From NCBI GenBank assembly GCA_023457895.1, contig JAEXAY010000058.1:1-45732 (forward strand): 45,732 nucleotides of DNA, written 5' to 3'. Below the pieces are notes generated by a model, which saw only the letters and a list, made by a program, of their open reading frames with translations, was not told where the DNA came from and did no database searches. Positions 32,296 to 40,303 of this stretch are shown in pieces; position 1 is the stretch's first letter, and the number at the start of each line of letters is the position of its first letter. The stretch comes from Pseudomonadota bacterium. GTDB lineage: Bacteria > Pseudomonadota > Alphaproteobacteria > Sphingomonadales > Sphingomonadaceae. The translations under genes and the position numbers were made by a program.

Positions 32296-33201
32296 TCACC
32301 TTTCGTGATCGTCGTCGCGCGGGGATCGCGATGATCCTGGGCGGTGGTCAACGTGATCGCGGTCCCGCTCGCGGGCAGGAATGATGCCGTGCTTTTGGAG
32401 GATCGGCGTCAACCGCTCGATCTCGCGCTGCTTATATTGGGATTCCTGCGGCGTGAGGGGCCGGGACCGTTCGCGCTCGACCAGCTCGCGGGCGCGCGGT
32501 TCGTTCGCTTTGGGTGAGCCGGTCAAATCGAGATGGCCGATAACCTCCCCGCCGCGCCGATAGAGGGTCAGCCGGTCCGCAAGGCGCTCGTCCTGAATCC
32601 GGTCCAGCGTGGCGAGCATTCTGGTCAGCGCGGCGCTGTGCGCCTCGGTGGTCGTCATGCGGCCAACGCCCCGGCTCTCCTTCTGAGCGGCATAGCGTTG
32701 CAGGATGCCAAGGCTCGACAATTCCGGGCTGACGGCAAGCGCCCGCGCGTCGGTCTGGAATCCGGATTCGCGAAAATCGCGCAAGGTTTTCGCGACAACC
32801 TCAGGGCTTCGCATGGTCCCTTCGACCAGCACATTGACGCGGCGCTGGGCCGCATCGGCAATCGCCATTTCGACCAAGCGCCCTGAATCGCGGTCGGTAT
32901 AAAAAGCGGCGGTCCGGTCATCGGCGCGTTGCAGGGATTTATAATGCGGAAGGTAGGAACGAAGATCGTCACCGATGATCTTCACGATACCGCCTTTGTC
33001 GGCAAATTCGCGCGAGACGAGATTTTGCATCGGCGTCTTGCCCGCGCCAGGCTGTCCGCCAAGGACAACAGCAGTCGGGCGCTCGACCGGCTGCGCGGAC
33101 CTGAAAAGGTCCGGCGCGATCCGCGTGTCATAGATATGTTGTAGCCGCTCGCGCGATAGGCTGTATCGCTCTGGATCGTCGGCCATGTCGGGACGGGTCA
33201 A
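32296..33201 (-). CDS. zeta-toxin family protein
   Basis: 301 residues. Walker A GGQPGAGKT (48-56), a following IIGDDLRSYLPHY (substrate-sensing Asp/Arg), and NVLVEGTMRSPEV match zeta toxins, which phosphorylate UDP-activated amino sugars and so poison wall synthesis. The C-terminal 100 residues are charged and extended (RELVERERSRPLTPQESQYKQREIERL). The TTG start overlaps the antitoxin stop (TTGA); ATG 33186 is the alternative. It is paired with the preceding small gene and lies under a LexA box. Confidence 0.88.
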   Translation of the reverse strand: MTRPDMADDPERYSLSRERLQHIYDTRIAPDLFRSAQPVERPTAVVLGGQPGAGKTPMQNLVSREFADKGGIVKIIGDDLRSYLPHYKSLQRADDRTAAFYTDRDSGRLVEMAIADAAQRRVNVLVEGTMRSPEVVAKTLRDFRESGFQTDARALAVSPELSSLGILQRYAAQKESRGVGRMTTTEAHSAALTRMLATLDRIQDERLADRLTLYRRGGEVIGHLDLTGSPKANEPRARELVERERSRPLTPQESQYKQREIERLTPILQKHGIIPARERDRDHVDHRPGSSRSPRDDDHER

Positions 33202-33500
33202 GCCGCGTTGGCGAGAGCTTCGGCGGCATCCCGTGCGCGCACGATCGCGCTATATTCAGCGAGAACCTGACTCACGCTGGCATCGTCGTTCACATCGAGC
33301 GAATGGGCTTCATCGCGTGCATGGCTCACGCGCATGGACAGCCAGGCGAGACGCTGGGCGTTCGGCTGCGGGCTGTTTTCCTCCGCGTCAATCTGTTCGC
33401 TGTAACCGGCGATCACATCATTGATCGCCTCAAGCGCCGCCTCATAGGCGACTGCCTGATCCTGAGTCCAATATGGGCTGGTGGTTACGCTCGTCGTCAT
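33198..33500 (-). CDS. putative zeta antitoxin
   Basis: 100 residues from ATG 33500. Mostly helical and acidic: WTQDQAVAYEAALEAINDVIAGYSEQIDAEENS ... RLAWLSMRVSHARDEAHSLDVNDDASVSQVLAEYSAIVRARDAAEAL. Size, acidity and coupling to the zeta-like toxin (4-bp overlap) argue for an epsilon-type antitoxin, although I see no direct epsilon sequence match. A LexA box lies 26-40 bp upstream. Confidence 0.75.
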   Translation of the reverse strand: MTTSVTTSPYWTQDQAVAYEAALEAINDVIAGYSEQIDAEENSPQPNAQRLAWLSMRVSHARDEAHSLDVNDDASVSQVLAEYSAIVRARDAAEALANAA

Positions 33501-33525
33501 GGGCCTATGCTTAGCAGATTGGGAT

Positions 33526-33540
33526 GAACGAATAAAGAAC
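33526..33540 (-). promoter_or_regulatory. LexA (SOS) box upstream of the toxin-antitoxin operon
   Basis: Plus strand GAACGAATAAAGAAC, i.e. GTTC-N7-GTTC on the minus strand, the known alphaproteobacterial LexA site. It lies 26 bp before the antitoxin ATG, within promoter distance. Confidence 0.72.
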
Positions 33541-33566
33541 GGGGTGGCGGAGCCGTTTGGATAGGG

Positions 33567-33597
33567 TGGCCGATGGAGCAATACACTCCATCGGCCA
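33567..33597. terminator. perfect 12-bp hairpin
   Basis: TGGCCGATGGAG, seven-base loop, CTCCATCGGCCA. It lies between the methyltransferase gene and the toxin-antitoxin promoter, so it may isolate the two minus-strand units. A further GATGGCCC/GGGCCATC pair follows at 33662-33698. Confidence 0.55.
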
Positions 33598-33709
33598 GCG
33601 CACATAAGCAGCTTTCGGACATTTCGCCTTCATCCTCCGGCTGCTCGGAAAAATGGGAAGGGATGGCCCCCCTTGAGGCGATAGCGGGGCGGGCCATCGC
33701 CCTAATTTA

Positions 33710-35152
33710 TCAACCCGGTTTTCTGATCGCCAGAATAACGGTGTTGATGTTGGTGCCCGCATGGGCGAACGATCCCGCTGGCAGGTCGTGCCATTTCCTC
33801 CAGCCACAGACGGGGCGGCACCGCTCCACGATTTCATGCAAGGCCCGGTGCCGCTTGTCCTCCCGAAATTCGGCGCGGGCGCTCATCACGGCAACAAGGA
33901 TACCTCCCGGTTTCAGAAACTCGAAGGCATGGCGGACATGATCGCAATCGCGGCCTCGGTCAAAAGGCGGGTTCATAATGATGCGGTCATAAGACGGGGA
34001 CGGGGAAAGGGTGAGGAAGTCCGCTTGCCGCACCGCGTCAAATCCATGCAGCACGCGCAATTCGTGCGCCAATCCGGGCTGAATCTCGATGCAGTCCACC
34101 AGCGCCCCGGCATCGCGCGCCGCCTTGGCGAGAACGCCGGTCCCCGCGCTCGGTTCAAGCACAGTCAGCCCCTTGCCGATCATCGCACATTCCATCACGC
34201 GCCACGCCACCTCGTCGGAGGACATGAACGCCCCGAAGTCCTTGGCCGGGGTTACATGAAATTCCGGTGCGTCGGCGGCCTCGGTGCTGTCGTAGCCGTC
34301 CCCGATCACCTCGCCATAATATTCGGCAAGCAGCTTGTTCACCTCCTTGAGCAAATCCTTGCGCTCGAACCACAGATGCAGATTGCCGTTGCCGAAAACG
34401 CGGACGCGGAAATAATCGCCGTGAATCACGAAGGGCGTATGGTCGGGCCGTGATGTTACCTGCTCGGTGATGCTCATGCTTTCGGGACAGGGGCCTAGCC
34501 CGTCCAGTTCGCGGAAAACCCTTTCCACATCGCGCAAGGTATCGCGCCGGTTGTAATTGCTCCACCATCTCCCGCTATCGCCTAGCGCGCGCTCGATGAT
34601 AAGGCGGCTCCCGATCTTGAAACCATCATGCGAGCGGAAACGCCGGTCCAGCGCCGCGAAGGTGTTGGCGACGCCCCGCAAGTAAATATCGCGCCGGTTC
34701 TCCCAAATATGGCCGAAGGTCGCCGCGCAATTTTCGCTGGTGAAGGCGGGCGGGACGCCATCAAGGCCGGAATAAAATTCCTCGCGCGCCTGTCGGTCTA
34801 GAAGCTGGTCAAAGCCTAAGGTTTCCAGCAAATGCCGCCAGCAACGGCGATCCACCGCCGCCGTCATCCTCTCCGCGAAATGCTCGCGGGCCGTGGTCTT
34901 GGTTCGGCTGTGCGTTTCCCGGTCATAATGTTCATGGTCGGTTTTCGCGAGAAAGGCGCGGGTCAAGGCGGTGTCGGTATAGCGGTCGCCCATCGGCGCA
35001 CTAAGGGCAAATGCGCCGCCAATGCTCAAGGCTGCGGCTTCATCGGTCAAGCGGTGGTAGCTGTCGAAGGCATCAAGCCAACGCTCGATTGCCATATCGC
35101 GGCCTGCGGTGATCTCGTCGATCTGGACACGGTTCATCAATTCAAAAGACAT
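33710..35152 (-). CDS. DUF4942-domain class I SAM methyltransferase
   Basis: 480 residues from ATG 35152. The N-terminal 270 residues match the DUF4942 type (SGRWWSNYNRRDTLRDVERVFRELDG, HGDYFRVRVFGNGNLHLWFERKDLLKEVNKLLAEYYGE). The C-terminal part is a Rossmann methyltransferase with VLEPSAGTGVLAKAARDAG (motif I), DCIEIQPG, DRIIMNPPFDRGRDCDHVRHAFEFLKPGGILV; NPPF is the catalytic motif of adenine-N6 DNA methylases. Expected role: modifying incoming or resident DNA against host restriction. Typical of leading or backbone regions of conjugative plasmids. Confidence 0.88.
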   Translation of the reverse strand: MSFELMNRVQIDEITAGRDMAIERWLDAFDSYHRLTDEAAALSIGGAFALSAPMGDRYTDTALTRAFLAKTDHEHYDRETHSRTKTTAREHFAERMTAAVDRRCWRHLLETLGFDQLLDRQAREEFYSGLDGVPPAFTSENCAATFGHIWENRRDIYLRGVANTFAALDRRFRSHDGFKIGSRLIIERALGDSGRWWSNYNRRDTLRDVERVFRELDGLGPCPESMSITEQVTSRPDHTPFVIHGDYFRVRVFGNGNLHLWFERKDLLKEVNKLLAEYYGEVIGDGYDSTEAADAPEFHVTPAKDFGAFMSSDEVAWRVMECAMIGKGLTVLEPSAGTGVLAKAARDAGALVDCIEIQPGLAHELRVLHGFDAVRQADFLTLSPSPSYDRIIMNPPFDRGRDCDHVRHAFEFLKPGGILVAVMSARAEFREDKRHRALHEIVERCRPVCGWRKWHDLPAGSFAHAGTNINTVILAIRKPG

Positions 35153-35227
35153 GGGGCGATTCCTCGCAAGAATAGGGTGCAATGGGGGGATGCCGGGGAC
35201 GGTCAGCGCCGCCCCGATGCTGGCCGG

Positions 35228-35620
35228 TTAGTATTCGTCGGCGCGAAGGATGGTCAGGACGCGGCAGGTAACGCCGGGGTCTGACGGGTCGGATGATCCC
35301 CATTCCGTCTGACGGTCGTAATAGTCGATCTTCCAATAACAGCGGACGCCCCGCCACTCGAAGTCGCCAAAATCGCGCTCGCCGTGCGGGTTGTTGTCCT
35401 CGCTGAAATTGGCGTAATTGCCGACGATGAACATAAGCTCCATCTGCCGCGCAACGGCGATGATGGGATTGCTATCGACCATCGCAAGAATACCCTGTGT
35501 CATCACCACGATATTCGGCGCGGGGCTGTTGATATTCGCGCGCAACTGGTCGTTCAGCGCGGCAACCTTTTCGACATAGGCCGCACGCTGTTCGGGGGTC
35601 ATCTCTGCAAAATTCATCAT
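35228..35620 (-). CDS. DUF3768 domain-containing protein
   Basis: 130 residues. IVVMTQGILAMV ... VGNYANFSEDNNPHGERDFGDFEWRGVRCYWKIDYYDRQTEWGSSDPSDPGVTCRVLTILRADEY is a clear DUF3768 pattern (EDNxPxGExDFG ... WKIDYYD ... SxDPxDPxxTxRVLTI). Function unknown; widespread on alphaproteobacterial plasmids. It precedes the methyltransferase gene on the same strand. Confidence 0.88.
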   Translation of the reverse strand: MMNFAEMTPEQRAAYVEKVAALNDQLRANINSPAPNIVVMTQGILAMVDSNPIIAVARQMELMFIVGNYANFSEDNNPHGERDFGDFEWRGVRCYWKIDYYDRQTEWGSSDPSDPGVTCRVLTILRADEY

Positions 35621-36050
35621 GCGCTTATTCCCTTCTAAAAATGGAGCCGAAGGCGATGGCGTCCATCGGCTTCTGCCTGAGTGGCGAGCCGGGTCGGTGA
35701 ATGGCGCAAATCAGGGCCGGGGACGGCGGAGGGGGATCGCCCGCCCTGCACAAGCGCAGCGCGGAAGGGTGGGGATACCGCCGTCCCCGCCAAGCGAGGC
35801 CGCTCGCGGCCGAGACGGTCCAGCCCTTGCGACAGGGGGCAGGAACAGGCCCCGAAAACGCCTGCAAATGCGCGGCGGCTTGCCGCCTCACTGTTCACGA
35901 GGGGAAAAGAACGTGCCCGCCTGCGGCGGGCGCCGCTGGGACGGAGGCAAGGCCCTCCGCCCGCGCCAGGCCATGACGGGCGCGGGCTTCATCGGGACAT
36001 AGAACAGCTATGGATGGACGGGGCGGCGGGGGATTTGATAGTCAGAACAG
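35621..36050. other. 430-bp GC-rich non-coding leader with hairpins
   Basis: No supportable gene. A hairpin at 35649-35673 (CGATGG-CGT-CCATCG with flanking pairs) lies just upstream of the DUF3768 start. Further GC dyads (GCGGCGGCTTGCCGCC, CCGCCTGCGGCGG) follow. The arrangement resembles the 362-bp direct repeats at 38950 and 41325 without sharing most of their sequence. Confidence 0.45.
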
Positions 36051-36413
36051 GTGAGCCAGATAGATCGCATATTCCCGCGCTGGGCGGCATCGTGGGGCGC
36101 CCTCGCCCGATCCAACGCGCAAGTGCGCTCGCAATGCCGCATGTGCGGAATCCAGCAGCGGGTGGACGCCTCGGTCCAGGCGCTACGCTTCGGGGCCGCG
36201 GCCTCGCCCGTCGACCAGCTCGACGGATGCAACATCGTCGGCTGTCATGGCCGCGTCTATTTTCTGGCGGCGCGGTCCTATGGCCGGACGTGGCTCACGC
36301 TGCTTTCCGGCGAAGATCTGCGCGAGACGCTGGCCGGGGCCGCGCAGCCTGCGAACGCCGTATCGCTCGATCTCGTCCGGGCGGAATCGCCGGGTGTCAG
36401 CGATGCGGGGTGA
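36051..36413 (+). CDS. hypothetical Cys-containing protein
   Basis: 120 residues from GTG 36051. A CRMCG motif near residue 30 and a GCNIVGCHGRVYFLAARSYGRTWLTLL block suggest a compact domain, possibly with bound zinc. I do not recognise a family. One of the few plus-strand genes in this stretch; it ends 16 bp before the convergent WGR gene. Moderate confidence that it is real. Confidence 0.55.
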   Translation: MSQIDRIFPRWAASWGALARSNAQVRSQCRMCGIQQRVDASVQALRFGAAASPVDQLDGCNIVGCHGRVYFLAARSYGRTWLTLLSGEDLRETLAGAAQPANAVSLDLVRAESPGVSDAG

Positions 36414-36428
36414 ACGGCGGCTATGCCG

Positions 36429-36728
36429 TCAACCGGCGCGGTCCTGCGCGACGGGCCGCGCTGGGCGATAGGGAACGCCGATCCGGTTTTCCGCCGTGCT
36501 GCGGCGGCGCAGGATAGCAGCGACATGCCGTTCGGCTCCGGTGCGATCGGGGAAGGAGAGGCGTTTGGATTGCCCGCGCGTTCCGATCCGTCCCCAGCTC
36601 GTCTCGACGATGTAAGCTCCGAACAGGTCGGGCATGACGCATATCGCATAGCGGCGGCGCACGTTTCGCGCAGGATCGACCGCAATCAGGGCGATGGGCG
36701 CGAACAGGGCGATGGCGGGCGTTTCCAT
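36429..36728 (-). CDS. WGR-domain protein
   Basis: About 99 residues from ATG 36728 (36782 is a possible longer start). The core YAICVMPDLFGAYIVETSWGRIGTRGQSKRLSFPDRTGAERHVAAILRRR is a WGR domain (PDLFG ... WGRIGxRGQ ... F), a nucleic-acid-binding module also found in PARPs and regulators. It is a stand-alone WGR protein, perhaps binding DNA ends or strands. Convergent with the previous gene. Confidence 0.78.
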   Translation of the reverse strand: METPAIALFAPIALIAVDPARNVRRRYAICVMPDLFGAYIVETSWGRIGTRGQSKRLSFPDRTGAERHVAAILRRRSTAENRIGVPYRPARPVAQDRAG

Positions 36729-36864
36729 GCGCTCGAATCTAGCTGGAAGCGCCGCCACTGTCTGACGAGTATTTTGAATCACCGCGCCCCGACTGATTCA
36801 GCGCGTGAATCAATCCGGGGCTTCGGGGCGGGCCTGGTCCGCCTCGAATCCCCGACGAAAATCG

Positions 36865-36900
36865 CAGCGGCGCGGCCGTCGCCTGTGACGGTCGCGCCGC
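36865..36900. terminator. 15-bp hairpin
   Basis: AGCGGCGCGGCCGTC, six-base loop, GACGGTCGCGCCGCT, with one G-U pair. A near copy (GCGGCGCGGCCGTC core) lies at 40014-40047. Probably a terminator, in the gap between the ParB-like and WGR genes. Confidence 0.5.
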
Positions 36901-36962
36901 TTCCGCTGCCCCTCCCCTCGATCTGGCTAGACCTTCACCCGCCTGCCCTCGGCATAGGGCAA

Positions 36963-36990
36963 AGGGAGCCGCCACGGTGGGCGGCTCCCT
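36963..36990. terminator. terminator of the ParB-like gene
   Basis: AGGGAGCCGCC, loop ACGGTG, GGCGGCTCCCT: a perfect 11-bp stem six bases after the minus-strand stop codon, followed on that strand by TTTG. Good terminator candidate. Confidence 0.65.
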
Positions 36991-36995
36991 CATGG

Positions 36996-38927
36996 TCACT
37001 CGGCTGCAACGGCAAGATAATCCTCGTCGTCATTATCGGCATCCTCATCGCCGGTATCTTCGGCATCGGTGTCGTCGGCCTCCTGATCGTCACCGTCCTC
37101 GGTTTCCTCCGGCTCGGCTTCGGGTTCCTCCGGGGTGACGAGCGCCGGGGGGAGCCAACCGTGGCCGGGGACGCGCTCGGCGCAGGCTTCTGCCAGCTTG
37201 TCCTTTTTCATCTTCACGCAATTCTCGGCAGCGGCGGGCCCGCAAGCCTCGGTCAAGGCCGCAAGCATCGCCTTCTTGCTGATCGCTCCGAAAAAGTCGA
37301 CGCCTCCCTCCCAATGCTGGCGCATATCGAGATTGGCAGCGCGGGCGATGCGGTCCACCGAACGCAACCGCTTCGGGTCTGCATATTTTCCTTGGCGACC
37401 GTCGATCAACGCGGCGGTGCAGGCCGCGAGCAGGCGGGCAACATCGGGTTCGGGCAGCGCCAGCGCCCATGCGAACCGATTGGCCGCTTTCTTCGGTGCG
37501 CTCGCGATCAGGTCGGCCACCCCCTCATAGGGCGATGCCATTTCGTGCGTGTTGTAGTCGAAATGCTGGCACGGTTCCTCAATGTCAGCACTGGCGCGAA
37601 GCTGAACCGCGTGGGCGTCGGGATAGCTCTGCGAGAGGATTGGCAAAAGTGCGTCCAGCAATACGGCATTGGCAAGCCGCTGGTTCTTCGCAACCTCGGC
37701 CTGCAAGGCGACGGTCCGCATCCGCGACAGTTCCTCGGTCATCCGGGCATCGTAAAGCGGGCGCGGCGTGGCGGTGCTGCCGGTGCTGTGGCCGCTGGTC
37801 CGATTCCCGCTGCGGGTCGCCTTGCGCGCATAGGCGGTTCTGATGCTGGCGCCGTCATGGCCGATCACAATCAAAAGCCGCCCGTTCGCCTTGGCATCCT
37901 CGGAATAAGACCGCTCGACCGTGCCAAGACGGTCAATCTCGGCCTCAATCGCGCGCAAATCGTGATCGAATTGCGTATCGAAATCCTCGCCAAGTGCTGC
38001 GAACAGTTCCTCAATCCGCGCTTCCCGCTTCTCCTGTAGCTCGTCCATGAACACCTGTTCGGCATCGGATAGAGTCTGCGTCACCTCGTCGGGATAGAGC
38101 GTGTTCCACCTATAGCTGTCATAAGGGGTGCTTTCGGCGGCAATGACCTCGCCCCACCCTTCGGCCTCGGCTTCGGCCGCGAGCGCGTCCAGCTTTTCAT
38201 CGGCAAGCCGCTGCACAAGATCGGGGTCGTCGGCATAGCCTTCCCCCTTGGTGGAGAACAGGTCGCCGGTGATCGTCCCCCCTGCTGCCTGATAGGCTTC
38301 CATGCCCACGAAACGGAATAGCCGGTGGCCGGTCGTGACCTTGGTTTCGGTCAGGGCGCGGCGCACCTCATGGGCGGTGCGATAGCGTTTCAGGACACGT
38401 TCTTGCCGCTTGTGGTCATCGGTGAGGGTGAACGCCTCGACACACGCCACGTCGATCTTGTTGCTGGCCAGCGCGTTGATGACCTTCGGGTTAAGACCGG
38501 CAAGCGCCAGTATCTTGCGGACCTCGACTAGATCGTAATGGTAGCGGTTGGCGATAGCTTCCTCGGTGAAACCTTCGTCGCGCAAGGTGGCAAAGGCCCG
38601 GATGGCATCGGCGGGGTGCATCGCCACGCGCTGCGCGTTCTCGGCATAGCTGATCGACGTCGCATTTTGGCTGTCGCGCAATTCACAGCGCAACGTCGCA
38701 TCGCGGCCCCATACCTTCGTCTTGACGTTGTGGACAGCGGCCCGCCTGCGGCGCTCGCCAACGATAACCTCATATTTGCCGTCCTCGCGGGCAATCACGA
38801 CAAGGTTCTGAATCTGTCCATCCTCGGACGCCATGCTTGCGGCAAGGGATTCGATTCCGGTCTTGACCTTGCGGACATTGCGCGGGGTGGCGACAAGATC
38901 GCTCCACAGGATATTCAGGGTCGTCAT
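36996..38927 (-). CDS. large ParB/RepB-like nuclease-domain protein
   Basis: 643 residues from ATG 38927 (GGAAGGAAAGAG upstream). N-terminal ParB-like domain: NVRKVKTGIESLAASMASEDGQIQNLVVI ... YEVIVGERRRRAA, then SYAENAQRVAMHPADAIRAF and an HTH-like GFTEEAIANRYHYDLVEVRKILALAGLNPKVI. The middle and C-terminal regions are plasmid-specific, ending in a long Asp/Glu-rich tail. No parA gene is adjacent, so a partition role is doubtful. Such large ParB-like proteins are common in plasmid leading regions, and anti-defence or DNA-processing roles have been suggested. The 362-bp repeat copy 1 begins 22 bp upstream. Confidence 0.85.
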   Translation of the reverse strand: MTTLNILWSDLVATPRNVRKVKTGIESLAASMASEDGQIQNLVVIAREDGKYEVIVGERRRRAAVHNVKTKVWGRDATLRCELRDSQNATSISYAENAQRVAMHPADAIRAFATLRDEGFTEEAIANRYHYDLVEVRKILALAGLNPKVINALASNKIDVACVEAFTLTDDHKRQERVLKRYRTAHEVRRALTETKVTTGHRLFRFVGMEAYQAAGGTITGDLFSTKGEGYADDPDLVQRLADEKLDALAAEAEAEGWGEVIAAESTPYDSYRWNTLYPDEVTQTLSDAEQVFMDELQEKREARIEELFAALGEDFDTQFDHDLRAIEAEIDRLGTVERSYSEDAKANGRLLIVIGHDGASIRTAYARKATRSGNRTSGHSTGSTATPRPLYDARMTEELSRMRTVALQAEVAKNQRLANAVLLDALLPILSQSYPDAHAVQLRASADIEEPCQHFDYNTHEMASPYEGVADLIASAPKKAANRFAWALALPEPDVARLLAACTAALIDGRQGKYADPKRLRSVDRIARAANLDMRQHWEGGVDFFGAISKKAMLAALTEACGPAAAENCVKMKKDKLAEACAERVPGHGWLPPALVTPEEPEAEPEETEDGDDQEADDTDAEDTGDEDADNDDEDYLAVAAE

Positions 38928-38949
38928 TTCTCTTTCCTTCCTTTTCATT

Positions 38950-39312
38950 GGCCGTCAGGGCGATGGCCTTTGCGCCATCGGCCTCGGCGGGCACGGACGA
39001 CCAAGAACAGCGTGGGGAGAGGGGGCAGCGAGAATCTGCCGGAGTGGTGCGGGCAGGCGCTTGCGCCAACCCGGTCCGGCTGATTGTCGTTGCAGGGAGA
39101 GGGGGCCGCGCGCCCCTTTCCCCGACAAGACATGAAGATCGCGCCGCCAGGGCGGCGCACTATCGACTGCGGCGCTAGATCCGCGCGCGACGATCGCGCC
39201 GGCGAGCTGGTCGACGTGGAAGGAAGGTAATGGGGGCGTTGCGGGGGTGTCCCCCGCTGAGGGGGTAGGGCGAGACGCGAACGCGGCTCGACCTCAGGGG
39301 GAGGCTTCCCCC
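38950..39312. repeat. ~363-bp direct repeat, copy 1
   Basis: From GGCCGTCAGGGCGATGG to GGCTTCCCCC, nearly identical to 41325-41686 with only scattered differences. Contains several hairpins: CGATGGC/GCCATCG (38961-38980), GCGCCGCC/GGCGGCGC and GGGGGA/TCCCCC. Non-coding on both strands. It lies immediately upstream of the minus-strand ParB-like gene. Confidence 0.88.
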
Positions 39313-39376
39313 ACCGTTCTTTCAATACCTGAACAACGCTGCTAGATCAGCCGATAGAGCGACGGAGAAAAGCCTG

Positions 39377-39586
39377 TTGAACGCTAAGGATGACCGCGCC
39401 GGAGACGGAATATTCGCGACGATCAAATTCGGCGTGATGGCCTTGCTGTCGGTTCCCCTATTCCTTTGGCTGGACGCACGCTCGCTGCCATTGGGGCTAC
39501 TGGTGCTGAATCACCTTCTTGTGATGCTTGGCGCTTACGCTGTCGGTGATGCTATCGCGCGTCGTTTCCGCCCCCTCCCCGACTAG
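39377..39586 (+). CDS. small membrane protein
   Basis: 69 residues with a TTG start (GGAGAAAA upstream). Two hydrophobic helices: FGVMALLSVPLFLWLDA and LGLLVLNHLLVMLGAYAVGDAIA, with charged ends. No family recognised. A GCCGCC/GGCGGC hairpin follows the stop (39599-39612). Confidence 0.5.
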   Translation: MNAKDDRAGDGIFATIKFGVMALLSVPLFLWLDARSLPLGLLVLNHLLVMLGAYAVGDAIARRFRPLPD

Positions 39587-39622
39587 AACACGGCGCGAGC
39601 CGCCCTGGCGGCGCTCTATCTC

Positions 39623-39943
39623 CTATTCCGCCGCCTCAACATCGGCGTTCCGCCATAGCCGGATCAGCTCCACCATTTCCGCCCTGCGGCCGAAGGCATC
39701 GGCATAGACCGCGCCGCCATGTTGACCGAGAAAGGCGAACAGGCAGGCCATATCATCGGCTACTGCCCGGTCCACGCTGAACAGGTCGGCAATATCGAAG
39801 CCGCCGTGGTCGTGCGCGTTCCACCATGCCAAGAGGAAATTCGCGGTAATGCGTGACTGCCCGGTATCGGACAAGGCGAGGGGCAGCAGACGATCTAGCG
39901 CCGCCTGTGCATCGGAATGTGAGATATTGCCCGTTTCGTTCAT
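39623..39943 (-). CDS. hypothetical plasmid protein
   Basis: 106 residues from ATG 39943 (AAAGAGG upstream). Pattern AALDRLLPLALSDTGQSRITANFLLAWWNAHDHGGFDIADLFSVDRAVADDMACLFAFLGQHGG ... EMVELIRLWR resembles a widespread family of small uncharacterised plasmid proteins, recalled by pattern only. Soluble, helical. Minus strand, like most neighbours. Confidence 0.72.
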   Translation of the reverse strand: MNETGNISHSDAQAALDRLLPLALSDTGQSRITANFLLAWWNAHDHGGFDIADLFSVDRAVADDMACLFAFLGQHGGAVYADAFGRRAEMVELIRLWRNADVEAAE

Positions 39944-40013
39944 GTCGCACCTCTTTGACTGCACCATGGCGCATCTGGAACAGAAGATAAACGCCTCCTT
40001 ATCTCTGGCGATA

Positions 40014-40047
40014 GCGGCGCGGCCGTCGCTTGTGACGGCCACGCCGC
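40014..40047. terminator. hairpin after the 40054 gene
   Basis: GCGGCG-C-GGCCGTC, loop GCTTGT, GACGGCC-A-CGCCGC: 13 paired bases with one mismatch, seven bases after the minus-strand stop. Shares its core with 36865-36900. Confidence 0.55.
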
Positions 40048-40053
40048 GAGGGG

Positions 40054-40293
40054 CTATGGACGGGGCAGATATTCGATGATGCCCCGCCCCTCGCGCGTGA
40101 CGGGACGCCCCCAATCGTCGCGCTCGCGCTTGCGCCAGTGGTAACGGAAGCGGCGGGGTTCCCCCTCCATCGGCTCCACGCTGTAGGCGATGCGCCCCGA
40201 ATGGCCCTCGCGCCATCCCTTGCCGATGATCTCGGCAAGGTGGCGCTTTTGGGTGGCGGTAAGGTGAAGTCCCTCGATCAACCGGATAGCCAT
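40054..40293 (-). CDS. hypothetical small protein
   Basis: 79 residues from ATG 40293. Basic, with MAIRLIEGLHLTATQKRHLAEIIGKGWREGHSGRIAYSVEPMEGEPRRFRYHWRKRERDDWGRPVTREGRGIIEYLPRP. N-terminal helix-turn-like region, then beta-rich. No family recognised. Ten bases after the next gene upstream on the same strand, probably one operon. Confidence 0.65.
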   Translation of the reverse strand: MAIRLIEGLHLTATQKRHLAEIIGKGWREGHSGRIAYSVEPMEGEPRRFRYHWRKRERDDWGRPVTREGRGIIEYLPRP

Positions 40294-40303
40294 CGCTTCC
40301 CCC

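Noticed and set aside
32116..32334. Plus-strand open frame in the gap before the zeta toxin gene
   Set aside because: No ribosome site or family pattern; it runs into the antisense of the toxin 3' end.
35625..35976. Several open frames on both strands in the GC-rich 35.6-36.0 kb spacer
   Set aside because: Low-complexity translations rich in Arg, Pro and Gly overlapping many GC dyads; treated as a non-coding leader.
36996..38927. ParB-like gene as part of a ParAB partition system
   Set aside because: No ParA ATPase gene nearby and no parS-like repeats seen; the large size and plasmid-specific C-terminus fit a leading-region ParB-like protein better.
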